Of a stretch of DNA of 64,000 nucleotides, positions 36,710 to 44,208 are shown in pieces. The notes beneath the pieces are model-generated. The model worked only from the letters and a program-made list of their open reading frames with translations. It did no database searches and was not told the origin of the DNA. Origin of the DNA: Ralstonia sp. NFACC01 (GTDB lineage: Bacteria > Pseudomonadota > Gammaproteobacteria > Burkholderiales > Burkholderiaceae). Numbering within the stretch: position 1 is the stretch's first letter; each line of letters starts with the position of its first letter. The position numbers and the translations under genes were made by a program. The stretch lies in assembly GCF_900115545.1 (NCBI RefSeq), contig NZ_FOWV01000006.1:235235-299234 (forward strand). Reading direction: 5' to 3'.

Positions 36710-37990
36710 ATGGCCGCGCCAGACAAGACCGACGCTCTCGTCAACCCGATCAACCCCAAGCGCCGCAGCATCATGAAAGCCGCGGCGACGATTGCAGGAG
36801 GCAGTGCCGTGGCATTGATCGATCCGCTGGTGCGTGCCGGGGCCTGGGCCGCCGGCTCCGATGCGCCCGAGAAGACGGAGCTGAAGGTCGGCTTCATCCC
36901 GCTCACGGACTGCGCCTCGGTGGTCATGGCGTCCACGCTGGGCATCGACAAGAAGTACGGCATCAAGATCACGCCGTCGAAAGAAGCCTCGTGGGCGGGC
37001 GTGCGCGACAAGCTGGTGTCGGGCGACCTGGATGCGGCGCACGTGCTGTACGGCCTGATCTACGGCGTGCAGCTCGGCATTGGCGGGCCCAAGAAGGACA
37101 TGGCCGTGCTGATGACGCTCAACAACAACGGCCAGGCGATCACGCTGTCGTCCAAGCTCAAGGAAGCAGGTGTCAAGGATGGCGCGTCGTTGAAAGCCGT
37201 CATGGCGAAGGACAAGCGCGAATATGTGTTCGCGCAGACCTTCCCGACCGGCACGCATGCGATGTGGCTGTACTACTGGCTGGCCGCGCACGGCATCCAC
37301 CCGCTGCAGGACGCCAAGGCGATCACCGTGCCGCCGCCGCAGATGGTGGCCAACATGCGCGTGGGCAACATGGATGGCTTCTGCGTGGGCGAGCCGTGGG
37401 GCGCACGCGCGATTGCCGACAACATCGGCTTTACCGCCGAGACAACACAGGCCATCTGGAAAGACCACCCCGAGAAGGTGCTCGGCACCACGGCGGAGTT
37501 CGTGCAGAAGTATCCGAACACGGCGCGTGCGCTCACCGCCGCGGTGCTGGAGGCAAGCAAGTTCATCGATGCGTCGGCCTCGAACCGCCGCAAGACGGCC
37601 GAGACCATCGCCGCCAAGTCCTACGTCAACACCGACATGGACATCATTCTCGACCGCATGCTGGGGCGCTACTCGAACGGCCTGGGCAAGACCTGGGACG
37701 ACCCGGACCCGATGCGCTTCTATCACGATGGCGCGGTCAACTTCCCGTACCTGTCGGACGGCATGTGGTTCCTCACGCAGCACAAGCGCTGGGGGTTGCT
37801 GAAGGCGCATCCGGATTACCTGGCCGTCGCCAAGCAGGTCAACCGCATCGACATCTTCAAGCAGGCGGCAACCGCCACCGGCACGCCGCTGCCCAAGAGC
37901 GACATGCGCACGGCCAAGTTGATCGACGGCGTGGTGTGGGATGCGAAGAACCCCGCCGCGTATGCGGACGGCTTCAAGCTGAAAGCCTGA
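36710..37990 (+). CDS. nrtA: Nitrate ABC transporter substrate-binding protein NrtA (CmpA/NrtA family)
   Basis: A 426-residue binding protein. The N-terminus carries a twin-arginine-type signal (KRRSIMKAAATIAGG, then a hydrophobic run to RAGAWAAG), followed by the CmpA/NrtA domain (LKVGFIPLTDCASVVMASTLG). The Tat-like signal argues for a periplasmic transport component rather than the cytoplasmic sensor NasS, its homologue. TTGGAG 6 nt before the ATG at 36710 fixes the start; the ATG at 36706 is in another frame. It is first in nrtABC behind a sigma-54 promoter and attenuator. Confidence 0.92.
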   Translation: MAAPDKTDALVNPINPKRRSIMKAAATIAGGSAVALIDPLVRAGAWAAGSDAPEKTELKVGFIPLTDCASVVMASTLGIDKKYGIKITPSKEASWAGVRDKLVSGDLDAAHVLYGLIYGVQLGIGGPKKDMAVLMTLNNNGQAITLSSKLKEAGVKDGASLKAVMAKDKREYVFAQTFPTGTHAMWLYYWLAAHGIHPLQDAKAITVPPPQMVANMRVGNMDGFCVGEPWGARAIADNIGFTAETTQAIWKDHPEKVLGTTAEFVQKYPNTARALTAAVLEASKFIDASASNRRKTAETIAAKSYVNTDMDIILDRMLGRYSNGLGKTWDDPDPMRFYHDGAVNFPYLSDGMWFLTQHKRWGLLKAHPDYLAVAKQVNRIDIFKQAATATGTPLPKSDMRTAKLIDGVVWDAKNPAAYADGFKLKA

Positions 37991-38043
37991 CGCCGTTGCC
38001 CTCCTGAATTCTGATTGCGGTCCTCACGTCGATGGAGCCCGAC

Positions 38044-38895
38044 ATGAACACGCTCGTCAAAACGTTGTCCGGCGTGCAGTCCGACGCCGCCCCTGAACGT
38101 CGCCGGTTCGTTGCGCGCGACTGGTTTGTCGCTGCCGTGGTGCGCGGCTTTCCGCCGGTGCTGGGCTTGGTTCTGTTTGTGCTGGCGTGGCAGGGCATTG
38201 CCACGGCCATCCCCGCATTGCCGACACCGGCGGTGACGTGGAAAGCGGCCGTTGCGCTCTTCGCCGATCCGTTCTATCGCAATGGGCCGAATGACCAGGG
38301 CGTAGGCTGGAACGTGCTCGCATCGCTGGCGCGCGTGGGTGCGGGCTTTGGCATGGCGGCGGTCATCGGCATTCCGGCGGGCTTCCTGATCGGGCGCTTT
38401 GCGTTTCTCAACGCGATGGCCTCGCCCATCATCAGCCTGCTGCGGCCGGTGTCGCCGCTGGCGTGGCTGCCGATTGGGCTGCTGCTGTTCAAGTCCGCCA
38501 ACCCGGCGGCCATCTGGGCGATCTTCATCTGCTCGATCTGGCCGATGGTGATCAACACTGCCGTGGGCGTGACGCGCGTGCCGCAGGACTACCTGAACGT
38601 GGCGCGCGTGCTGAACCTGTCCGAATGGAAGGTGTTCACGCGCGTGCTGTTTCCGGCGGTGCTGCCGTACATGCTGACGGGCGTGCGGTTGTCCATCGGC
38701 ACGGCGTGGCTGGTGATCGTAGCGGCGGAGATGCTCACCGGCGGTGTCGGCATCGGCTTCTGGCTGTGGGACGAATGGAACAACCTGAAGGTCGAGCACA
38801 TCGTCATCGCCATCTTCGTGATTGGCGTGGTGGGCTTGCTGCTCGAGCACGCGCTGCTGGCGATTGCGCGGCGCTTCTCGTACGACGCGGTTTAA
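38044..38895 (+). CDS. nrtB: Nitrate ABC transporter permease NrtB
   Basis: A 283-residue inner-membrane permease with about six membrane segments and the BPD-transport EAA-like loop ([22 protein letters not shown]). N-terminal basic residues (RRRFVARDW) precede the first segment. GGAG at 38034-38037 favours the ATG at 38044 over one four codons earlier. It follows nrtA by 53 bp. Confidence 0.93.
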   Translation: MNTLVKTLSGVQSDAAPERRRFVARDWFVAAVVRGFPPVLGLVLFVLAWQGIATAIPALPTPAVTWKAAVALFADPFYRNGPNDQGVGWNVLASLARVGAGFGMAAVIGIPAGFLIGRFAFLNAMASPIISLLRPVSPLAWLPIGLLLFKSANPAAIWAIFICSIWPMVINTAVGVTRVPQDYLNVARVLNLSEWKVFTRVLFPAVLPYMLTGVRLSIGTAWLVIVAAEMLTGGVGIGFWLWDEWNNLKVEHIVIAIFVIGVVGLLLEHALLAIARRFSYDAV

Positions 38896-38914
38896 GGGAA
38901 ATGGGGGGAGCGCC

Positions 38915-39718
38915 ATGACAGACAAATTCCTGCGCATTGAAAACGTCGGGCAGACGTTCAAGACCAAGCGCGGCCCGTTCGTCGCCCTGCGCGACATCGA
39001 CCTGACGGTGGCGCGCGGTGAGTGCATCGCGCTCATCGGGCACTCGGGCTGCGGCAAATCAACGTTGCTCAATCTCATTGCCGGCCTCACGCGGCCGACC
39101 ACGGGTGGATTGATCCTCGCCGAGCGCGAGATTGCGGGGCCGGGGCCGGATCGGGCGGTGGTGTTTCAGAACCACTCGCTACTGCCGTGGCTCACGTGCT
39201 TTGACAACGTGTATCTCGCCGTCGAGCGTGTGTTTGGGAAGACGGAGACGAAGGGGCAGTTGCGTGAACGTACGCATGCGGCGCTGGCGCTGGTGGGACT
39301 CACGCATGCAGAGCAGAAACATCCGCACGAGATTTCTGGCGGGATGAAGCAGCGTGTCGGGATTGCGCGGGCGCTGTCCATGGAGCCTAAGGTGCTGCTG
39401 ATGGATGAGCCCTTTGGCGCCCTGGATGCACTGACGCGGGCGCATCTGCAGGATGAGCTGCTGAAGATCGTGGCCGCTACCGGCAGCACGGTGGTGATGG
39501 TCACGCACGATGTGGATGAGGCGGTGCTGCTGGCGGATCGCATCGTCATGATGACGAATGGGCCGGCTGCGACGATTGGCGAAGTGTTGACGGTGGATTT
39601 GCCGCGGCCGCGGGATCGGATGGCGTTGGCGGAGGATGCGACTTATCACGCTTGCCGGACGGCGGTGTTGGATTTTCTGTATCGGAAGCAGAGGCATCCG
39701 GTGGCGGAGGCGGCCTGA
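38915..39718 (+). CDS. nrtC: Nitrate ABC transporter ATP-binding protein (NrtC/NrtD type)
   Basis: A 267-residue ATPase with Walker [10 protein letters not shown], signature [15 protein letters not shown], Walker [15 protein letters not shown] and H-loop [10 protein letters not shown]. It lacks the NrtA-like C-terminal fusion of cyanobacterial NrtC and is closer in length to NrtD. It follows nrtB by 19 bp. No nitrate or nitrite reductase gene follows; the operon ends and a repeat begins 41 bp later. Confidence 0.94.
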   Translation: MTDKFLRIENVGQTFKTKRGPFVALRDIDLTVARGECIALIGHSGCGKSTLLNLIAGLTRPTTGGLILAEREIAGPGPDRAVVFQNHSLLPWLTCFDNVYLAVERVFGKTETKGQLRERTHAALALVGLTHAEQKHPHEISGGMKQRVGIARALSMEPKVLLMDEPFGALDALTRAHLQDELLKIVAATGSTVVMVTHDVDEAVLLADRIVMMTNGPAATIGEVLTVDLPRPRDRMALAEDATYHACRTAVLDFLYRKQRHPVAEAA

Positions 39719-39758
39719 TTTTTTGGTTTTTGATTTTGGCCTTGGTGGTCTGACTCCC

Positions 39759-39989
39759 TTTCATCCCCCGCCGGGGCTGACCCACTTTCTTTGTCTTGCC
39801 AAAGAAAGTAAGCAAAGAAAGGCGCGCCCGAGATGGCGACATCCCCTTGAATTTATGTCGCAGGGAGGGAAGGGAGGCAAACTCGCTTCGCTCAAACAGG
39901 CCTCCCTTCTTTTTCCTCCCTGCAACAGAAATTCAAGGCGCCATCTAGGGCAGGAACTTCAACGGCCAAACCGGCGTGGTTTGGCCGTT
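39759..39989 (+). repeat. Hairpin repeat, copy A (inverted relative to copy B)
   Basis: About 230 bp that recur in reverse orientation at 41325-41550 with only scattered differences. The core (39831-39946, 116 bp) is itself a long hairpin bounded by AGATGGCG and CGCCATCT, with arms of ~47 bp and a ~21-bp loop. To its left is a small palindrome (ACTTTCTTTG...CAAAGAAAGT). To its right is the stem AACGGCCAAACC / GGTTTGGCCGTT (39961-39989). No reading frame of note. The rest of the 469-bp gap up to 40187 (39990-40187) shows nothing recognisable. Confidence 0.9.
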
Positions 39990-40187
39990 TGCGTAAACCT
40001 CTAGCGTTGGTGGTAGGTGGGCGGTTCGCTTCGCTCCCTGTTTGGATGCCCTGGACACTTCATCTGTGTTGATGCTTTCTCTGGCTGGGTTGGTGGAAAA
40101 CCGTTCTGGTACAAATGCGGGGGCGAGCTTTGACCCTGCAGCTTTCCCTCGGGGTAGTTCGCTTTGCCAAGCCAGGAGAGTGATCGA

Positions 40188-40778
40188 GTGGACACGGAAG
40201 CGTTCTTCAAGAAAGTCCGGACCTATGCGGAGATCTCGGAAGAGGCTGAGCGGGCGTGGGCTTCTCTGCTGCAACCCAGGCAATACCGGAAGGACGAGTC
40301 GCTCGTGGCCGCGGGCGAAGTGCCGACACGGTTTGCGTTTGTTCTTGAGGGCCTGTTCTTCCAGCACTATGTCGGGCCCGAGGGAGACATGGTCATCAAG
40401 TATTTCTTTCCGGAGGGCCGGATTGCCGGCTCGGTCAGTGCGACGCTGCTTGGCAAACCCAGCCAATTTACGATCACCGCCATCGAAGACTGCAGCGTCC
40501 TGGAGTACGACTTCGCCGCGTTTCGGTCGTTGACGGCGCGCTTCCCGGATATCGCGGCGTTCTACATCCATTACATGGAGCGCCACTGGATCATCGAAAA
40601 GGAGCCGGTTGAAATCGCCTTCCGCCACGACAGCGCCATGAAGCGCTATCGCAATTTCATCAGCAGTGAACCCGATCTGCACAGGCGTCTGAAGCAGCAT
40701 CACATCGCCGCCTGGCTTGGTATTACTCCCGAGAGCCTGAGCCGTCTGAGAAAGGCGATTGCCCTTGGTGTTGGGTGA
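40188..40778 (+). CDS. Crp/Fnr family transcriptional regulator
   Basis: A 196-residue protein with an N-terminal cyclic-nucleotide-binding-like beta roll (RKDESLVAAGEVPTRFAFVL, then FFPEGRIAGS) and a short C-terminal helix-turn-helix (IAAWLGITPESLSRLRK). It lacks Fnr-type N-terminal cysteines, so an Fe-S oxygen sensor is unlikely. AGGAGAG at 40174-40180 points to the GTG at 40188; a TTG at 40164 would overlap that site. It lies with a VOC gene between inverted repeat copies A and B. Confidence 0.87.
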   Translation: MDTEAFFKKVRTYAEISEEAERAWASLLQPRQYRKDESLVAAGEVPTRFAFVLEGLFFQHYVGPEGDMVIKYFFPEGRIAGSVSATLLGKPSQFTITAIEDCSVLEYDFAAFRSLTARFPDIAAFYIHYMERHWIIEKEPVEIAFRHDSAMKRYRNFISSEPDLHRRLKQHHIAAWLGITPESLSRLRKAIALGVG

Positions 40779-40880
40779 GCTGGGTCGCGTCTTACCAATA
40801 GTCAATGCGCCTACGATCTTCGCGCCCGTATCGTTCAGGCAGGCAAGCGCGGTGCTCGCCCTCAACCAAGGAGACCTGTC

Positions 40881-41285
40881 ATGACGAAGTCGATCTTTGT
40901 GAACCTTCCTGTCGCAAACCTGCAGCAATCCAAAGCCTTCTACGAAGCCCTCGGCTTCGCGAACAACCCGCAATTCACCGATGACACGGCCGCCTGCATG
41001 GTGTGGAGCGAGTCGATCTTCGTGATGCTGCTCACGCACGCAAAGTGGCAAACGTTCACCAGCCGCCCGCTCCTGCAAAGCGGGTCGAGCGAAGTGATGC
41101 TCGCCCTGACCTGCGACAACAAAGACGCCGTCGACCAAATGAACGATGCAGCAGTGAAATGCGGCGGCACGGCCGACATCAACCCGAAGCAGGACCTGGG
41201 ATTCATGTACGGCCGCGCCCTGGCCGACCTGGACGGCCACATCTGGGAAGCCATCTGGATGGATCCCGCCGCCATCAGTTCGTGA
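40881..41285 (+). CDS. VOC (glyoxalase/bleomycin-resistance fold) family protein
   Basis: A 134-residue protein with the paired beta-alpha-beta-beta-beta modules of the VOC superfamily (FVNLPVANLQQSKAFYEALGF start; DLDGHIWEAIWMD end, with His/Glu positioned as in metal-binding members). Functions in this group include lyases, dioxygenases and drug-binding proteins; none can be chosen here. AAGGAGA stands 7 nt before the ATG. The upstream Crp/Fnr-type gene may control it. Confidence 0.88.
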   Translation: MTKSIFVNLPVANLQQSKAFYEALGFANNPQFTDDTAACMVWSESIFVMLLTHAKWQTFTSRPLLQSGSSEVMLALTCDNKDAVDQMNDAAVKCGGTADINPKQDLGFMYGRALADLDGHIWEAIWMDPAAISS

Positions 41286-41324
41286 CACCCGGCGCCAACG
41301 CAACGACGTGCACATCGCCACGCC

Positions 41325-41550
41325 CGGCCCACCGCCGGTGTGGCCGTTGAAGTTCCTGCCCTAGATGGCGCCTTGAATTTCTGTTGCCGGGAGGAAAAAG
41401 GAAAGGAAACTGTCTGAGCGAAGCGAGTTTTTCCCTTCCCCTCCCTGCGACATAAATTCAAGGAGTCTTTCGCCATCTCGGGCGCGCCTTTCTTTGGTTA
41501 CTTTCTTTGGCAAGACAAAGAAAGTGACTCAGCCCCGGCAGGGGATGAAA
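41325..41550 (-). repeat. Hairpin repeat, copy B (inverted relative to copy A)
   Basis: The reverse complement of copy A (39759-39989). The 116-bp core hairpin spans 41363-41478, again bounded by AGATGGCG and CGCCATCT, and is the same length as in copy A. The shared flanks on both sides show that the repeat unit is larger than the hairpin. It fills most of the 369-bp gap between the VOC gene and ybiB; I see no gene or promoter in the remainder. Confidence 0.9.
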
Positions 41551-41654
41551 TAAGAGATGCACCACCAACAAAGAACATCCCACGTCCCACGCTAGCGCCA
41601 GCGCAAACCCCAGCGCTATGATCAAACCCAAGCAAACACCCCCGCCACATCCTG

Positions 41655-42665
41655 ATGCCCGCTCCCCCCATCCTCCCCGCCACCGCCACTGAAGACGCCT
41701 TCGCCAACGGCCCCTTCCCCGCTGCCCGCTTCATCAAGGAAATCGGCCGCGGCGCAGACGGCGCCCGCGCCCTGGTCAAGCACGACGCCCGCGCGCTTTT
41801 CACCGCCATGCTGGAAAGCCGCATCTCCGACGTGCAGCTCGGCGCCATCCTCATGGCCTACCGCATCAAAGGCGAGACCCCGGAAGAACTCGACGGCATG
41901 CTGGAAGCCACGCATGCGCACTGCCGGCCGCTGCCGGCACCGGATACGCCCGAGCGCGCGTTGCCGGTCGTCATCCCGAGCTACAACGGCGCCCGCCGCC
42001 AGCCAAACCTCGTGCCGCTGCTGGCCAAGCTGCTGGCGCGCGAAGGTGTGCCGGTGCTGGTGCATGGCATCCGCCGCTTCGACGGCCGCATCACCACGGC
42101 GGCGCTGTTCGAAGCACTCGGCTGGCCCGTTTGCGAACACATGGACGACGCCCGCGAGCGCCTGGAGAGCGATCGCCTGGCCTACGTGCCGATCGACGTG
42201 CTATCGCCCGAGCTGGCGTCGCTGCTGGACAAGCGCGAGATCGTCGGCCTGCGCAATTCGGCCCACACGGTGGTGAAGATGCTGCAGCCCATTGGCGGAC
42301 ACGCCCCGCACGAGGCGCTACGGCTGGTGAGCTACACGCACCCGGAATACCGCGACACGCTCACCGACTACTTCCTGCGCCATCCGGCCAATGTGCTGCT
42401 CGCCCGCGGCACCGAAGGCGAGACCGTGGCCGATGCTCGGCGCGGCAGCGCGGTGGAGTGGCTGCACGACGGATCACACGAAACCGTGATTGAAGCGGTG
42501 GAAGGGTCAAGCGATGCGCCGCCTGAATTGCCTGCGGGGACGGACGTGGCGGCAACGGCGCGGTGGATTGAAGCGGTGCTCAACGGCGAGCAGCCGGTGC
42601 CGGAGCCGATCGCCAAGCAGGTCCGCGCGATCGTGCGGTGTGCACGACCGGCGCAGGCTGCCTGA
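41655..42665 (+). CDS. ybiB: DNA-binding protein YbiB (TrpD2 family)
   Basis: A 336-residue homologue of anthranilate phosphoribosyltransferase. The TrpD-like helical N-domain (FIKEIGRGADGARALVKHDA) and the core (VVIPSYNGARRQPNLVPLLA) are clear. The canonical TrpD PRPP loop GTGGD is absent. Members of this YbiB/TrpD2 branch bind DNA rather than make tryptophan. It stands alone, away from trp genes, convergent with the pirin gene. Confidence 0.85.
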   Translation: MPAPPILPATATEDAFANGPFPAARFIKEIGRGADGARALVKHDARALFTAMLESRISDVQLGAILMAYRIKGETPEELDGMLEATHAHCRPLPAPDTPERALPVVIPSYNGARRQPNLVPLLAKLLAREGVPVLVHGIRRFDGRITTAALFEALGWPVCEHMDDARERLESDRLAYVPIDVLSPELASLLDKREIVGLRNSAHTVVKMLQPIGGHAPHEALRLVSYTHPEYRDTLTDYFLRHPANVLLARGTEGETVADARRGSAVEWLHDGSHETVIEAVEGSSDAPPELPAGTDVAATARWIEAVLNGEQPVPEPIAKQVRAIVRCARPAQAA

Positions 42666-42679
42666 TCGATCGCTCGGTC

Positions 42680-43549
42680 TTACTTGGACGGCAGCGGAAT
42701 GCGCTCCGTCTCGCCCGGCACGTGGGCGAAGGCGTCGGCCTCCCAGCGCTGCTTGGCGTCTTCAATGTCGGCCTTGTCGCTGGCGACGAAGTTCCAGTAG
42801 ATGTGGCGGTGGCCGTCGGTCGGGTCGCCGCCCAGCAGCATCACGCGTGACGATGCCTGCGCGGTGAGCGTTACGTCGCCGCCGGGTTCCAGCACGGCGA
42901 GGTGCTGCGGCTCGAGCACCTCGCCGTCGATGGTGACGGCGCCGTCGACGAGATACAGCCCGCGGTCTGCATGCTCAGGCGGAATCACCAGCGACGCACC
43001 GGCCGCCAGTTCCAGTGCCACGTACAACGTGCGCGAACTCACCTTCACGGGCGACGTCAGCCCGAACGCATCCCCCGCAATGACCACGCCCTGCACGCCA
43101 GGGCATTCGAGCTTGGGCAGCGTGTCGGCGGCGTGGTGGGCGAAGCTGGCGTTCACCTTTTCCTGATCCTTCGGCAGCGCCACCCAGGTCTGGATGCCAT
43201 GCACGCGCGCGCCTTTTTCGCGTCCCTCGGGCGAGGAGCGCTCGGAGTGGACGATGCCGTTGCCGGCCGTCATCCAGTTCACGTCACCGGGCGTGATGGT
43301 CTGCACGCTGCCAAGGCTGTCACGGTGGACCATGCTGCCGTCGAACAAATACGTGACGGTGGCCAGGCCGATATGCGGGTGGGGGCGCACGTCGATGCCC
43401 TCGCCCGGGGCGAAATCCACGGGGCCCATGTGATCGAAGAAGATGAACGGCCCGACCGTCTGGCGCGCCGCCGAGGGCAGCACGCGCTTGACTGAGAAAC
43501 CGCCCAGGTCGCGCACGTGCGGACCGATGATGTGCTGAATGGAAGTCAT
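42680..43549 (-). CDS. Pirin family protein
   Basis: A 289-residue bicupin. The N-terminal cupin carries the pirin metal residues in RPHPHIGLATVTYLFDG and GNGIVHSERSSPEG. Bacterial pirins have been reported as quercetinases or redox regulators; the role here is unknown. The ATG at 43549 gives MTSIQHIIGPHVRD. It is 13 bp downstream of an osmC-family gene, with which it is probably cotranscribed. Confidence 0.92.
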   Translation of the reverse strand: MTSIQHIIGPHVRDLGGFSVKRVLPSAARQTVGPFIFFDHMGPVDFAPGEGIDVRPHPHIGLATVTYLFDGSMVHRDSLGSVQTITPGDVNWMTAGNGIVHSERSSPEGREKGARVHGIQTWVALPKDQEKVNASFAHHAADTLPKLECPGVQGVVIAGDAFGLTSPVKVSSRTLYVALELAAGASLVIPPEHADRGLYLVDGAVTIDGEVLEPQHLAVLEPGGDVTLTAQASSRVMLLGGDPTDGHRHIYWNFVASDKADIEDAKQRWEADAFAHVPGETERIPLPSK

Positions 43550-43562
43550 GGTGGAAAGCTCC

Positions 43563-43967
43563 TCAGACGCGCTCGGCAAGTTCGGTGTCGACGCTGATCT
43601 CAACTTCGGTCATCAGCTTGTGAACGGGGCATTTGCCGGCCACGCGCAGCAGGTCGGCGCGCTGCTCGTCGCTCAGATCGCCGTGCAGGGTCAGCACCGT
43701 GCGCAGCTTGTAACGGCCCTGGCGCTCCTGGGTGCCGTCGTGCTCGACGGCCACATCGATCGAATCGAGCGGGTACTTGCGCTGGCGTGCATACAGCGTC
43801 ACGGTCAGCGCCTTGCAGCTTGCCAATGCTGCATCAAAGTAGGCGTGCGGATCGGGCGCACTGCCCTCGCCCGCCGGCTTGGGCACGTCGGTGTAGGTCA
43901 CGCCTTCGGGGAAGGTGATCTTGTGACGGAAAAGGCCTTCGGTGTCCTTGCTGACGACGATGGTCAT
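43563..43967 (-). CDS. OsmC family protein
   Basis: A 134-residue OsmC/Ohr-fold protein. The two reactive-cysteine regions are recognisable as ALASCKALTV and RVAGKCPVHK, so thiol peroxidase chemistry is possible. AGGAG 6 nt before the ATG. It is first in a two-gene group with the pirin gene, consistent with an oxidative-stress unit. Confidence 0.88.
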   Translation of the reverse strand: MTIVVSKDTEGLFRHKITFPEGVTYTDVPKPAGEGSAPDPHAYFDAALASCKALTVTLYARQRKYPLDSIDVAVEHDGTQERQGRYKLRTVLTLHGDLSDEQRADLLRVAGKCPVHKLMTEVEISVDTELAERV

Positions 43968-44208
43968 GACGGCTCCTGTAACGGTGTCTGCGATGTCCGG
44001 GCAGTGTAGCTAACTTGCGTGACGGCACGGGACGTGAGCCCATGTGCGGGGTGCACCGCATTCAATGACCCGTCGATCACGCGACATTGCAGACATGGCA
44101 ATTTGGCCCACCCATTTGGGTGGAAACGCTCAAGCGGCGCGGTTTTACGCCGATCTTCCGGTTAGAAGACATCCCGCCCTGAAACCGCCCCGCTTACGCC
44201 TCACCTGC

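Noticed and set aside
36710-37990. NrtA-like protein as the cytoplasmic nitrate sensor NasS
   Set aside because: It has a twin-arginine-type export signal and is followed directly by the permease and ATPase genes.
39759-41550. Inverted repeats as the ends of an insertion sequence
   Set aside because: No transposase reading frame lies between them; the two enclosed genes are a regulator and a VOC protein. A non-autonomous or composite element remains possible and is reported as a finding.
44108-44123. Small CCACCCA/TGGGTGG hairpin before the diguanylate cyclase as a c-di-GMP riboswitch
   Set aside because: None of the conserved GEMM-type sequence elements accompany it; it is only a 7-bp stem with a 2-nt loop.
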